A DNA stretch of 57,347 nucleotides, from assembly GCA_950295325.1 (NCBI GenBank), contig OX485808.1, forward strand, positions 44,107,180 through 44,164,526. Reading direction: 5' to 3'. Shown here piece by piece: positions 12,240 through 24,006 of this stretch (positions within the stretch are counted from its first letter, which is position 1; every line of letters begins with the position of its first letter). The stretch is from Polytrichum commune (taxonomy: Eukaryota; Streptophyta; Polytrichopsida; Polytrichales; Polytrichaceae). The position numbers and the translations under genes were made by a program. The notes beneath the pieces are model-generated. The model had not been told where the DNA came from and did not search any database. It saw nothing but the letters and a program-made list of their open reading frames with translations.

Positions 12240-12700
12240 AGGGCGAACCGCATGAGACAAAGGAGGCCGCGATGCATGTAACCTTTCAATGTGGGACATT
12301 GGAATTTTGTCAAAATTTCACACCATGTGAAATAGATGAAATGCATGTCATTGTGAAGGCCGCCTTCTTTGAAACTCACATGATAGATGTGAGGTGCAAG
12401 CCGGTGTGCTTGCGGTGCATTATGATGTGTCATAATGGCAAAGAATTGAAGTTCAAATTGACAAGGACTCCTATGGTAGGAGGACCCAAGTTGAATTTGG
12501 TATTAATGGACCAAATGAAATATGGTAAACATAATGGTTGTGGTTCAATTGAAGCAACTCCAAGGAACTCATGGGGAGGCTAGGAAAGATGGGCCTCCCC
12601 CAAACCATACTTGTGGGATGTTGGTGAGATACAAGGATGTATTCACCAATGTGTTGCTCAAAATGTTACCGCCAAGAAGTGAATTGCAACTTTGCTCAAG
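12240..12700 (+). pseudogene. Gypsy protease region and start of reverse transcriptase (relic)
   Basis: The frame at 12194-12583 shows a retropepsin-region-like stretch: VRCKPVCLRC, then GKELKFKLTR, then GGPKLNLVLMDQ. Around 12620-12690 another frame has a GMLVRYKDVF...LPPRSEL stretch, which in Gypsy polyproteins is the junction just before the reverse transcriptase. The frame shifts between them, and the catalytic reverse transcriptase palm that should follow is missing. Confidence 0.6.
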
Positions 12701-13700
12701 AAGAAATTGAGTTCTTGAGGCATGTGGTGACAAAGGAAGTTGGTGGACAAACATGAAGAATTTCAAGGCAATCCAAGAGGAGAATTGGTCCTTGACTCAA
12801 AAAAAAGAGCTTAGGTCATTGGTTGGCCTAGCCAACTACTACCACCACTTCATTCTAGATTTGTTTTAAGGTTGCTAGGGCCTTACTCGACTTATTGAGG
12901 AAATGGCTATTCCAAGAGTGGGATGAGCCTTGTCACCAAGCCCTTGGGAAGCTCAAGAGCAAGTTCCCTTCACAAGATGTGGTTAAATTTCCGGGTTTTC
13001 ATAAGCATTTTGAGGTGCACATGGAGACGAAGGACTTTATCATTGGCGGATGTTGATCCAAGATGGATGACCATTGCTTATGAAAGCATTAAGCTCCATG
13101 GTTGTCGAACCTTGTCCGGCTTGTGCAAGAAATGGCTATCCCAAGAGTGGGATGAGCCGTGCCACCAAGCCATTGAGGAGCTTAAGACGAAGTTCTCTTC
13201 GCCGCCTGTGCTCAAGTTCGCAGAGTTTGACATACCTTTTGAGGTGCATACAGGGCCGAGAGACTTTATTTGGCGGATGTGGATGTAAAAAAGAAGATTG
13301 CCATTGCATATGGGAGCATGAAGCTCGATGGTTGTAAGACCTTGTCCGACTTGTGAAAGAAATGGCTATCCCAAGAGTGGGACTAGCCTTGTCACCAAGT
13401 CTTTGGGGAGCTTAAGAGCAAGTCCTCTTCACCGCCCGTGCTCAAGTTCATGGAGTTTGACAAACCTTTTGAGGTGCATACGGGGGCGAGTAACTTTGCC
13501 AATTATGGATTATGTGTAAGATGGATGGCCATTGCATATGCGAGCATGAAGCTCGATGGTTGTCAAAGAAGACAACCAACTCATGACAAAGAACTTCTTT
13601 GCGGTAGTGCATTACTTGAAGATGTGGCGACACTAGTTGGGGTCGTACAAAGTAAAGGTCTACAAGGACAATGTGTCCTAAAAGTATTTTGACATACAAG
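12700..13700 (+). pseudogene. Gypsy RNase H region, partly triplicated (relic)
   Basis: 12720-12860 encodes, across stops, the end of the reverse transcriptase thumb and the connection (FLGHVV-like, then ELRSLVGLANYY). After it, an RNase H segment (KWLFQEWDEPCHQA, then FEVH) occurs three times in tandem at about 12900-13125, 13126-13350 and 13351-13570. Near 13570-13630 the DKELL motif typical of Gypsy RNase H is readable. Many stops interrupt the frames. Confidence 0.7.
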
Positions 13701-13929
13701 CGCAAGTGAGCGCCAAATCATTGCGTTGGCATGATAGTTTGGCGCTTATGAAGGTGGATTTGGTCCACAAACCGGACCATGGAAATGTGGTGCCGGATGC
13801 GCTAAGTAGACCGGATGAGTTCCAAGCAATGAGAACCATCCAAACCTTGTGGCTAATGTGTGCCGGCGAAGGAAACTTGTGATGCAAGATACGGGAGGGG
13901 TAAATTAACTACCCCGAGGCACAAAAGCT

Positions 13930-14941
13930 TTTAGGTGAGCTTCGCAAGAGCAAGGTGCTCAAAGAGGCTAAGTTGGTGGACGGATTGTTCAAGTGTAAGC
14001 AAAGTCGGGTGTATGTGCCTCAAGGCAAGTTGAGGCTATCGGTTTTGAAGGAAAAATGTGATAGTCCTATTGCCGGCCATAGAGGAGAAAGAAAAAACCG
14101 CCATAGAATGGTGTCATGGAGGTACCATTGGCGGTGCATAAAGGAGGATATAACCCACTTTGTGAAGGCGTGAATAAAGTGCCAAGAGAACCGAGCCTCT
14201 TACCAAAAGCAAGGCGGTTTCTTGCAACCGTTGCCTATCCCGTCGGCGCCATGGCATAGTATGTGCATGGACTTGATCACAAGTTTGCCGGAGTCACATG
14301 GGTATGATGCCATCTTGTTGATGGTAGAGCGGTTTGCCAAGTTGGCACACATGGTGCCGATTGTGGGAACCGCCACCGCGTTGGAGACCGCATAGCCTTT
14401 TCTCAAAGGATGGTTGAGGCACCACGGGTTGCCAAGAGTGATTGTGTGGGATCAAGATCCAAAGTTCACAAGTGCATTTTCAATGCATTTCTCTAAGGAG
14501 GTTGTATTGAAACTAAGGTTTAGCACGGCCGTGTATTCCCAAATGGATGGGAAAACAAAGCGTGTGAATGGAGACTTGAAGCAATACTTGAGGAACTTGG
14601 TGGGGGCGGACCAAGGAGATTGGGCGGACTATGTGGGTCGAGCGGAGTGTAATTGCAATGTAGCCACGCACTTGGCTACCAAGGGGTGGTCTTTGGTGGT
14701 GGCTTATGGAGTGGATGCGCTCCAACCTATTAACCTAGCTCTCGAGGGGGCACATTCAACACTAGAGGTTAACCAAGATGGTGAGGACTTGGCCAAGGAT
14801 GGTAAACAAGTCTTGGAGATGACCAAGTTGTTGGTGGAGAAAGCCCGAAGGTGCTACGGAGTGCTAGTAAATGCCGGAAGACGCGAAGTGGAGAATGAGG
14901 TGGGCCATAAGGTGTTGTTGAATGTGAACAACTTCACTTAG
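13930..14941 (+). pseudogene. Gypsy integrase (relic)
   Basis: The order is the H-H-C-C zinc-binding region around 14060-14190 (GHRGERK; final CQEN after a TGA), then the integrase core: PWHSMCMDLI at about 14250 with the first catalytic Asp, and GLPRVIVWDQDPKF at about 14420 with the second. The third catalytic position should fall near 14555, where the family's usual E is not preserved in the visible frame. In-frame stops at about 14171 and 14392 break it. The long open part is 14414-14941. It could only act if supplied by other copies. Confidence 0.75.
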
Positions 14942-15009
14942 CCGGAAGGCCTCGCTCCAAAAGTTCATGTCCAAAATTGGAGCTTCATTTTCCATTGTGG
15001 AACAAGTGT

Positions 15010-15372
15010 TCAAGGACATGTATAAGTTGGAATTACCGCCGGATATCAAAGTGCATCCGACATTTCATGTCTCATTACGAAAGTCATTTTAGCACGACAC
15101 CTTGTGGCCCGATCACAAGCAAGTGATTAGGCCACGTCCCGACCTTGTGGAGGTCATTTGGAACATGAGGTAAGAGGGCATCCTCAAGTGTAGGAAGCCC
15201 AAGTGAAAATGAAAGAAAATGTACAAAGGAGTACTTGGTGAAATGGTGAGGATACCATGAGAAAGAAGCCGTTTGGGTCGCGGCAAGAGACATGATGAAC
15301 GGCAAGGAATTGGTAAAGCACTTTGAAGAAACTAAGGCTAAGGATTCCAATAAAATGAAGCGTAGGCATTGA
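15010..15372 (+). pseudogene. Chromodomain-like C-terminus of the integrase (relic)
   Basis: The visible pieces are a HPTFHVSLRKSF stretch, then after stops EYLVKW-GYHEKEAVWVA and a HFEE tail. This is the pattern of the Gypsy integrase GPY/F end followed by a chromodomain (YLVKWxGY...W). It places the element with chromoviruses. Several stop codons are present. Confidence 0.7.
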
Positions 15373-15387
15373 TGAGGACATCAATCT

Positions 15388-15408
15388 CCTTTAGTGGGGG
15401 AGAGACGC
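15388..15408 (+). other. Second polypurine-tract-like sequence
   Basis: TTTAGTGGGGGAGAG at about 15391 closely resembles the functional-looking tract at 16170-16186 and is preceded by the same ATGAGGACATC context. It is followed by GACGC rather than an LTR start, so it looks like a displaced copy of the element's 3' end. Confidence 0.4.
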
Positions 15409-16165
15409 TAGTAGCACACTTAGCTTCGAGGCTAATTGCTCCACAACATGAACTTGTTCTTTGGCTTGAGGGAATAAAGTCCAAACTTTAGTGGTGCAAA
15501 GAGAAAAGTATGAGATGAGGTCCTAGTCTTGTACTTGTGCTTGGTTAATGGAAGAGGGGGAATAGATATGCCAAACTAGGTTGGGTAAGCCGAGTAATTG
15601 GGGGCCATGGCTTGGAGGGGCCTTGGATAAAACCAAGAAACTTCTTAATTGTGGGCTTGTCCGGGCGGGGACAAGGTGATGGCGCGTGCTCATAAAAGTG
15701 CTACCCGCGAGCTAACGAGAGTTGGCGCATGGGAGTCATGAACCCATGTCTCGAAAGAGCAAAGTGGGAACCGAGTCGGGCGGGACTTGGCATCACCCCC
15801 ATGCGATCGAGGCGTGGCTTAACAATGGAAAGCCATCTCGGAGTTGCAACCGAGACAACTTAGTGGAAGCGTTGAGGTCTCGCCTAGATGTGTCACGTTA
15901 GGCTAGTGGAGCCTAACGGGGGAGGCCCCAAAGGAGGGGCAACCCAAGTGAGTCCCAAAGTAGGTGGGTCTAGTGTAGGTTAGGTCCTTGGAGGAGAGAT
16001 CCAAGGTCGCTAACGGACCACCTAGGAACGACACCTTTGGGACTATGCCAAATTTGAAGATGCATTGTGGGGGTCGCGCCCTAAGGTAAACACAATGCCG
16101 CACCATAGAGGATGGCAACTTGAGAATTGGTGTGCCGACTACGAGTATAGTCGATGAGGGCATCG

Positions 16166-16186
16166 ACTCCGTTTGGTGGGGGTGAG
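16166..16186 (+). other. Polypurine tract of the LTR element
   Basis: The purine-rich stretch GGTGGGGGTGAG ends exactly at the start of the 3' LTR (16187), the expected position for priming plus-strand DNA synthesis. Confidence 0.7.
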
Positions 16187-17161
16187 TGTCGCGCACCTCT
16201 CCATGAGGAGTGCCCGAAACACCATGGGCACAAGGGGGACCCCGGAGTGACACCCGGGACTTGTGGCGCCGTTGGTGAGAGGGCCCAAGTGATCCTAGTG
16301 TGGGTGAGGGCCCCGGGCGTTGGGAACGCCTCCCCACCCACAAAGACTAGGAGGCATGAGGGTAAGGCCATGAGCTATGCGTAGCTCATGGCGTGGTGAT
16401 TCTAGAATGCTCAAGATCACCTCAAGCGGAGGTGGGAGCTAGGAGTTATGGCCATTTGAGTGGGGCGCTGTCCCGGGACAGCGCCCTGGTACAGCAGTGC
16501 CTGGGAGTGATTCCCGGGACTGCCAAGGTTCAAACAGGCATAACTTCCTCAAGACTTGCCCGAATGGGGCAAGCGAGGAGTCCATCGGCATCTACGTGAA
16601 GCGTAGATGAGGATGGAGTGGTTGGTTGTTATGATCAGACATCATACAAGGAAGTTATGATGGTCTGAAGCTGCTGGGGGGGTTCTAGGCCCAGCAGCTA
16701 AGGGAAAATGTCCACTTGGCCCCAACTCTTGGTAGAGAGACAAGAGGTTGGTTGGCGGTGGGGTAGGGGCTCCGTGTAGAGTCCTAGAGGCTTATATGGG
16801 TGAGGTGGTGTGGCCTCACCCACCCGAGGCCGAACGGCAAGGCCTCCATGGGCATTGGCCCATTGTGAGGCCATAGTTGCCTAGTATGGTTCGGGTTGTT
16901 GTAGTGTTGCTCCGGCAACGCGATGATCAACATAGGATTGGACTTCCATGGATGGAAGTCCACATTGGGGAAATGGGTTACCGATTAAGGGGTGAGTCCC
17001 GAAAGCAAAGTAGGAGGGTTGGTTCCCTCCTATGAACTATTGGTCCGGGGTAAGAGGAGCTATCCATTGGCATGGCGGAATGCGAATGGTTAGCGCTCGT
17101 AACCTTTGCTAGAATTGAAAATTGGCAAGATTGTCAAGGGGGGCTAGCAAGGGTTGCGACA
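16187..17161 (+). repeat. 3' LTR
   Basis: 975 bp, appears identical to the 5' LTR at 10486-11460. It ends GCGACA and is followed at once by the GGTGT target duplication. Confidence 0.95.
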
Positions 17162-17166
17162 GGTGT

Positions 17167-19091
17167 TTATCAACCGCGTGTTTGGGGTGATGGCCGTAGT
17201 TGATCTTATTGCAATTATAAGTACACTGGTTTTGGTTTTTTGGCTTTTCTACGCTTGGTACATGCCCCAAGCGAAATCCATTGACGCGGTTTCTAATACC
17301 ACCGGAGTGGACAAAGTGGTGGCAAAGACAGCACAAGCGGGAACGATGTTGGGCCGGGTCTCGGCCGTGCTCATGTCGCTCCTTCTGCTCCCGGTGACAA
17401 GAAACTCGCCGATTCTACGCATGCTTGGCCTCCCATTCGAACACGCTGTGAAATACCACAAGTGGGTGGGCTACCTCCTAGTCGCGGTCATTTTAGTGCA
17501 CGGGGGCTCGTTCATCGGAGTGTACGCAAAAACGCACACATGGTACCAGTTGATCTCCTTCACCACGCCGCCAAACGGATCATCGGGAGTGGTCGTGGTT
17601 CCTGGACTCGTCGCCTTACTCATCGCCATCTACATGGCGGCCACATCACTGCCGATAATCCGGCGCCGTCATTTCAATTTTTTTTACTACTCTCACCAAC
17701 TCTACATTGTGTTTTTCGCCGGCTTCGTGTACCATGTTGGGGTGAGAACAGTTGGGTATACAATGGGCCCCATTTTTCTCTTCTTCCTCGACCGGTTCAT
17801 GCGGTTCTGGCAATCAAGGCAATTGATACAAGTGTCCAGGGCACGCGTGTCTTTCGACGGAATAATCGAGCTCAAGGTTCCAAGGTCCTCGACATTGATG
17901 TACGACGCCCTGAGCTTCATGTTCTTGAAGGTACCCAGCGTCTCCCATCTTGAATGGCACCCGATTAGCATGGCGTCGAGTGCTCGTGATCGTGCGGGCG
18001 AAATGACCATTCACATCAAGAAAGTCACAGGCACATCCTCCGCGAAAAACTCGTGGACATCCCGCGTCGCTGCACATGTCACGGAGATCGCGAATACGGC
18101 CACTGAGAAAAAGTGTCCGTTCTTCATGCCGATCGCCGTGGAGGGTCCGTACAACGACGAATCCGAGTACTATCTTAACTACAAGACGTTGGTGCTCGTC
18201 GCGGGCGGCATCGGAATCACGCCGTTCATGGCCATCATCCAAGACATTTTGTACCGATATCGCATCACAACTCACGAAGAAAGAGTTCACCTACCGAAGA
18301 ACATCGTGTTGATATGGTCGGTTCGGTCCGAAACCGAGCTCGACATCCTCCGTCAAGTTTCACCGAGTTTGATTTTCAGGGACTACGAATCGGGTGCATG
18401 TCGAATCTATGTGAAGGCGTATGTGACGCGGTTCCAAACCAACAAAGCTTATGTGGACGACAACGTTGACAACAACCTCGGAGGGGCGATTCATGTGATT
18501 CCCGCACCCGGTCCCGACGACAATCTAACCAACACGAGTCGCGTTCGCTCGGTCACAGGAACGGGAGACAACTTGTGGATGTTCTGGATGATTTTGATCA
18601 CAAGTTGTGCGACGGTTGCAACGTTTCAGGGCATAAATTTGGTGCCTCGAAACATTCTGAACTTCTAATGGATCCAAGGCAGCCTCTTGTTCGTGAGCAT
18701 GTTTGTGGGCATCGTGGTCGCCGGGAGCGCCGTGCTTTTGTGTTGGACCGCCCATTCCAAAAGCAAGGAGAGAAAAGTGATGAAAAATCATGCATATGCG
18801 GCGCGGGTTGTGGGCTCAAATGAAAATGAGCTTTCTAGTGTTGATGACATAGAGTGGGCTCATCCAACTTTGTATGATATGGCCGAAGGTTACATGTTTT
18901 CGCGCCCTGATTTTTCAAGGGAGTTTGATCAAATTGTAAAGGATTTTGGACACGAAGATGTTGGTGTTCTAGTTTCCGGCCCGGAGGGCCTTCAACATGT
19001 TGTGGCGAAGGAATGTCAAAGGCGGTCGGGTTTGCAAGCCACTTTGAAAGCCGAAATCTTTAATTATCATTCAGTTAGTTTCTCTCTATAG
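17167..19091 (+). pseudogene. Ferric reductase oxidase (FRO-like), 3' segment
   Basis: This continues the frame of 10137-10485. The ferric reductase domain has both haem-ligand pairs: His-X13-His (HKWVGYLLVAVILVH) and His-X12-His (SHQLYIVFFAGFVYH). Next come an FAD-binding WHPIS motif at about 17953, the NAD(P)H-binding LVLVAGGIGITPF at about 18190, and a late VLVSGPEGLQ. The C-terminus ends FNYHSVSFSL at 19091. The frame carries one in-frame TAA at 18666-18668, after NILNF and before WIQGSLLFVSMF; coding-like sequence resumes in the same frame. The gene therefore has two lesions, the LTR insertion and the nonsense codon. Total length without the element would be about 757 residues, normal for FROs (about 700-750). 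Expected location is the plasma or organelle membrane. Confidence 0.9.
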
Positions 19092-19099
19092 AAAACCAA

Positions 19100-22000
19100 C
19101 ATGCGCCTTTGCAAGTCAAAGTGCTATTGTTCTGGCTTTTGTAATATGGGATGTGAAAATATGCATCCCACATGCATATTTCCTAAGCCAAATTTTCAAT
19201 ACATGCCCTTTTGTATTATTTACACATTCTACACATGAGAACTTTTGTCATGGTAGACAACTAGTTTGTGTTGAGGTTTATTAGTCGTGCAACTGAATGA
19301 TGCTAATGCACTTGTTTATAGGGGAAAACTAGATAAGCAGGTAATTCACCACAGCTTCAAGGTCGTTGTATAAAGAATGCTCTAAACGGAAGGAAAAAAA
19401 CCCACAAAGTTAGCTTCGTTAGGCAATAAGCCATGTAAAAGTCTTGTTTTCAATGATGCAATTGAAGTGTTGTTCATGTCTTCACAATCACATATGTGAT
19501 GTTTGACGTATGAAGCAATTGTAGCTAGAGCATAAAATTGCAAAAATCAATCAAATTGAGTACAGTATATGGAATAAACATTACACAAGAAATGATGAAG
19601 AAAGTTATGTGTTATATATATGCTCATTAATCATGTCTTTAAATAAGTCGGTGAACTCCAATGTGTAATCAATTTTTTTGGGTTTCAAAAGTAAGTAATT
19701 CAGTGGTTGCACACCAAATTTATGCTTATTCTTTATTTTGAAGAAATGTAGCTCGTTTTGTATTCTATAATATTGACCAAAAGTTGATACACATGTTGGC
19801 ATCTCTTTATATCACAAAACATTTTGAGGGAAAATCATGTTATTTGCATCCCCGTCCATCCTTCCAAAAATTCCCCTACATGACTAAAAACTAGGATTTA
19901 AGTATATTTGGACTTATACATGAGTTTTGGACGATTCTAACTGCCAACATGATGTACACTAGGTCACAAAACTACACAAACGTGATGGTTGGCGCTCAAC
20001 ACGGAATACAAACATTTGAAATTGTCACAATTGTTGTGTTGGGTGCAAACATGGTAAAGTGGACGAAAAAATTGCTCCAGTAGACTAAAACCATAACTTT
20101 TTTGGTCAAAGGCCTAAAAGTAGTAGCAAAGCGTTGTTTAAATTGGATTTCTTTTCATGATGACCTTTGTTGTTGTGTTGAATATTCAAATGTAGAAAAT
20201 CAAGTTGAGATCTTCAATACTTATCATTAAACTCAAAAGCAAATGATTGAGTCTTGTTTTGGACATAGATTTCATGACCTTAATTATTTTGAAGTTGGAG
20301 TTTTCTTTCATGTTCCTTGAATTCATTATCTACTTGAGGGCATCATCATAAAACTTTGTGGAAAACCATCAATTTAATGTAATTTTATCGTGCTTTAAAC
20401 AAATTTTAGACAACCATTTGTTCAATATCACCTACTTGCACAAGTGGAATTTTTTTTCATCATAATTTGCTTGGCTTTGTAGATCAATACGTTATAAAAA
20501 TGTCTAATGATTTTTTTCTTCACAAAATACAAAGTTAATGTATAGTTTTGAATCACTTTCACTGAACACTAGGCAAGGATCAAGAGTTGTCCACTTTAAT
20601 GTGCTTGCACCTATACACTAATTGCGAAGGACCCAAACTAGATGCCTAAAGATCTCAAAGGGTTAAGTCCACTAATTGCCAATAATAATAAGACAATTTG
20701 TCAATGTTAGAACTTTTTTATGCGAAAACATATTTTCATTATGACATTTAGCGTAGTGCATTGAGATGCCAGGCCAAGGATTCATGGCACTCAAGTAAAG
20801 TCATTCGGTGACAAAAATCGTATGAGTCCATCAAGAAGCATATAAGTTGGCATCCGAGTTGGCATGTAAGACCTATGTTCTCCCTCATAGCTATTGTGAA
20901 CTACTAGCTATTTTGTAAATGTAATTAGTTGGCAAGGGGCAATGATGTGGCCTTGGATGCTCTAAGCTTATTTTCTAACCTCCCATGAATTTTTTCCAAG
21001 GCCATGATGTGGCTTTGAATTCCACATGGTTATTTTGATAAATATCGCAAGATATCAACGTTGTAACATATAATTATGATGTGTTGTCATAGACATTTTT
21101 TGGTTCATAATTCACCTATTATATATGGATGTGATTGCTCAAACATTTGTAATATGTCAAAAATATATATCACCTTATGGTAAATTGGTGAACTCAAAAA
21201 ATAAATTCAATAATAATAATAATAAATTATGATTATTATGAAAATTAATTTCAAAATAATTAATATACACCATGTGATTTTTAAGATAATACAATATGTG
21301 ATGAGGATAAAATATTACAATAATTCAGATAGGCTATAGTCATAAACTTATGATTTTCTGAGTATACCCCATCCATAATGTTGTCCCACAAGTGTAATTC
21401 CAAATAACATATCATTTATGTATACCTCATTATATTGCCTAAAAAATAAAATTGATTTTTATATAATATTTTTTGTTGTATATTTTATATTCTATCTTCA
21501 TTGTTTCATTTTGGTTATGTTATGAATACTTATACTAATCTATCATTATAATGGCAAAGATAATTTTAAATGGTAAGTCACAAAATTATAACTTCAATGT
21601 TAATGAGGATTTTGTAATGTTTGACCCTCCAAGTTAATTATGTGCTTCATTGATGGTTTCACTTCCGAAATGAAATCCCAATCAATTGCTTATTTACTAA
21701 TTGGAAGTGCACATATATATTGGATTTTAGACCTTGAAGGTGAAATGCACTCAATATGGGATTTGTAGTCAAGTGGCCTTCAAGAATGCAAGGGCAATTT
21801 TATTTTATTTTTAAAGTTGGGCAGGATGGGCAACAATTTTTGGTCGGGTTCAAAATTTTCTTTAGAAGGTTGCACCAACCCGAATCTAACACCCCCGAAA
21901 GTTCATGAGGGGGTATTTAACGTCCACCCATATTAATTTCTTAAAAATAACCGGACTAGTAATGATAGGTTGGCAACGCATGATGCATTCACTTGCATCT

Positions 22001-22740
22001 ATATGAGGCATATTGTTTTTCATGTCTAACCCCCTTTGTATTATTGCCTTAAGTATTGAATTAGAGTAGGATAGTTTAGAACTACTAAAACTTGGTTTTT
22101 TTAAAACCCTTGAGACAAGGAGCCGACGACGTAAGGTAGTATCTTAAGTGATTCATCTCATCCGCAAAGATGAATGAACTCTCACTAATGAAAATACATG
22201 AGTGCCACGAATCCCCAGCCACCAGGGGTTAGTTACTACACTGTGGATTTGGTTGGTGGCATGGGTACATGTGAGGCAAACCTTTCACAAATTTGACAAC
22301 ATAATTAAATTTTGTATCTCATCTTTCTTTCATGTGTTTGTGTTGTGCTTAGGTAATCTATAAAGTTGATTAGAATACAAGGCAAATAAGAGTGTTGCAG
22401 ATACTTGAAGCATTGTTGATACTGTCTCTTACAATTTGAAGTTAATATGAAAAATGCTTATTGGTTACATAGTACAAATACTTTCCTTGGATGTAGAGAA
22501 GGTAAACCCAAATAGGCCTAAATTTGTGTTTGTAATTACTTGTTTTGAGAAAGACAAATGAATATGAGTATCTTCCTGGGTAGTTTGAAGTTGTTGGACA
22601 TAGTTCCTCCTCGAAGGATGACCCACCCTTTCGGTGTTTGAAGGATGCATAGATATGCATGACAATGGAAAGGCCTCTAAAAAAAGCATGTTATAAGACT
22701 TCCTAAGCTTGAAAGTAAGCCTAGATTTGCACAATAAATG
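19100..22740. other. AT-rich spacer, no gene seen
   Basis: This contains the repeat partners at 19880-20080 and 20630-20780 and very AT-rich tracts around 21150-21500. No open frame with recognisable content was found on either strand. Confidence 0.5.
20630..20780 (+). repeat. Dispersed repeat (partner at 47396-47535)
   Basis: Shared ordered blocks include CTAGATGC, GTC(C/A)..CTAATTGCCAATA, and GACATTTAGC(G/A)TAG(T/C)(G/A)CATTG(A/G)GAT. In the partner locus the MITE at 46875-47395 abuts this repeat, so the MITE probably landed inside another copy. Confidence 0.6.
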
Positions 22741-22741
22741 C

Positions 22742-22744
<3 letters not shown>

Positions 22745-22782
<38 letters not shown>
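22745..22782 (+). repeat. (CT)n microsatellite
   Basis: An uninterrupted CT run of about 19 units. Confidence 0.95.
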
Positions 22783-24000
22783 AAGGAAAGAGAGCGCCTC
22801 TAAATTCATGACAATGAGAACGAGTGGGTTCTTACACTCTAACCTCCCTAATACCATGCTTGTAGCAGTCAAAGTGCACATGATATTAAGGAGGTACCAC
22901 AGGGGGATCACACCCCCTTACATTTCATAACCACGTGCGATAAAAGTTTGCTACCCTATATTACATGCCATAGATAATTTTTAAAATTATGATATTTTTT
23001 CTACATACACATAACCATTGATAATATCTTTTGTATATTTTTTTGAAATTTTTAGTCATCTTCATTTTTGTAGTAATTTGTTTAGTTCAATGTTGCGTCA
23101 TTCTAGTTAGAAATGGTATGTTTTATAAAAAAAACAAATCATCAAATTTGGTTACCAATTTTTACTATGTATATCTACTCATGAAAAAAAATCATAAACT
23201 TTTGAACCATTTTGGTGATGCTTTATGTAAAAAGTAGATTTTGTTTTATTGCACGTGGTGTTCAACTTGACAATGAAGTGCACCCCCCGTGGGAGGTACA
23301 TAGTGCTAACATGGATGTGTGATAATAGAGAATACATGTAGCATGTGACATTATGGAATAACACAAAGTCAACAGTGCAAGAATGACAATAATTACAACG
23401 GTAACAACGTGACGTGTGGAAGGGTGTGGTTTGAATGCTTTGGTGGATTACTTTGATGTCAAAACCCATGTTATATGGGAAGGCAACGTGACAACAAGGA
23501 GGGAGATTTAAAAAGGGAACATCCATACCCTAGGCTTTGGGGATATTAGAGAGGGAGTGACATTACGGAGGTCATTAGGTGCACTTTGTTCAAATTCACC
23601 TCAACATCGGGGGCATGCGTTTAGAGATGCCCGTTTGAATGGGGAACATGTGGGCATGCTCTTTTAATACTCTCCCGGCCACATTGGTGGTGTGGAACTC
23701 CGTGGCTGCATGCATGGGATGGATCAAGCTCCTCAGATTCAACAAGATGAGGATCTAGCCAGGATGAGGGTCTTGCCAGGTGGCACCCCTGACAGGCTGA
23801 CGTGGATTCGTAACCCCTCCTGCACAGCAAGATCTTCACAAACTGCATGCTGCCACGTCACTCGTGATCCTCACTTTGAGCAAATCAAGGTTCCACTGTG
23901 ACACTGCTAGGCTCTGTGTTTACACTATCCAGATAAGAATGGCTCCTCCTAATAATACCAAATTGGCATATTTGTAGTAAACCACTATACAGTCAGGACT
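22783..24000. other. Spacer, no gene seen
   Basis: No supported coding exon. The 23.6-23.9 kb part is less AT-rich than its surroundings, but the small frames on both strands carry nothing I recognise. Confidence 0.4.
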
Positions 24001-24006
24001 CTGTAA

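Larger units (their letters stand above)
10486..17161 (+). mobile_element. Gypsy/chromovirus LTR retrotransposon inserted in the FRO gene
   Basis: A complete 6,676-bp LTR element. Two 975-bp LTRs (10486-11460 and 16187-17161) appear identical at a constant offset of 5,701. Each starts TGTCGC and ends GCGACA. The 5-bp sequence GGTGT flanks it at 10481-10485 and 17162-17166. The internal part has Gypsy order: protease-like, a fragment leading into reverse transcriptase, RNase H, integrase and a chromodomain-like tail. It is full of stops and lacks the central reverse transcriptase (no Y-x-D-D seen). I see no standard TGG-starting primer-binding site just after the 5' LTR. Identical LTRs and a perfect duplication mean a recent insertion. 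A broken interior means a non-autonomous element moved by another copy's proteins. Confidence 0.95.

Noticed and set aside
18666-18668. Programmed readthrough or selenocysteine at the FRO stop
   Set aside because: The codon is TAA, which is not used for selenocysteine, and land plants lack that pathway. A nonsense mutation in an already broken gene is simpler. A small intron was considered, but there is no suitable donor at a workable distance.
18575-18823. Small plus-strand frame overlapping the FRO end
   Set aside because: Different frame from FRO with no recognisable domain. It is a shadow.
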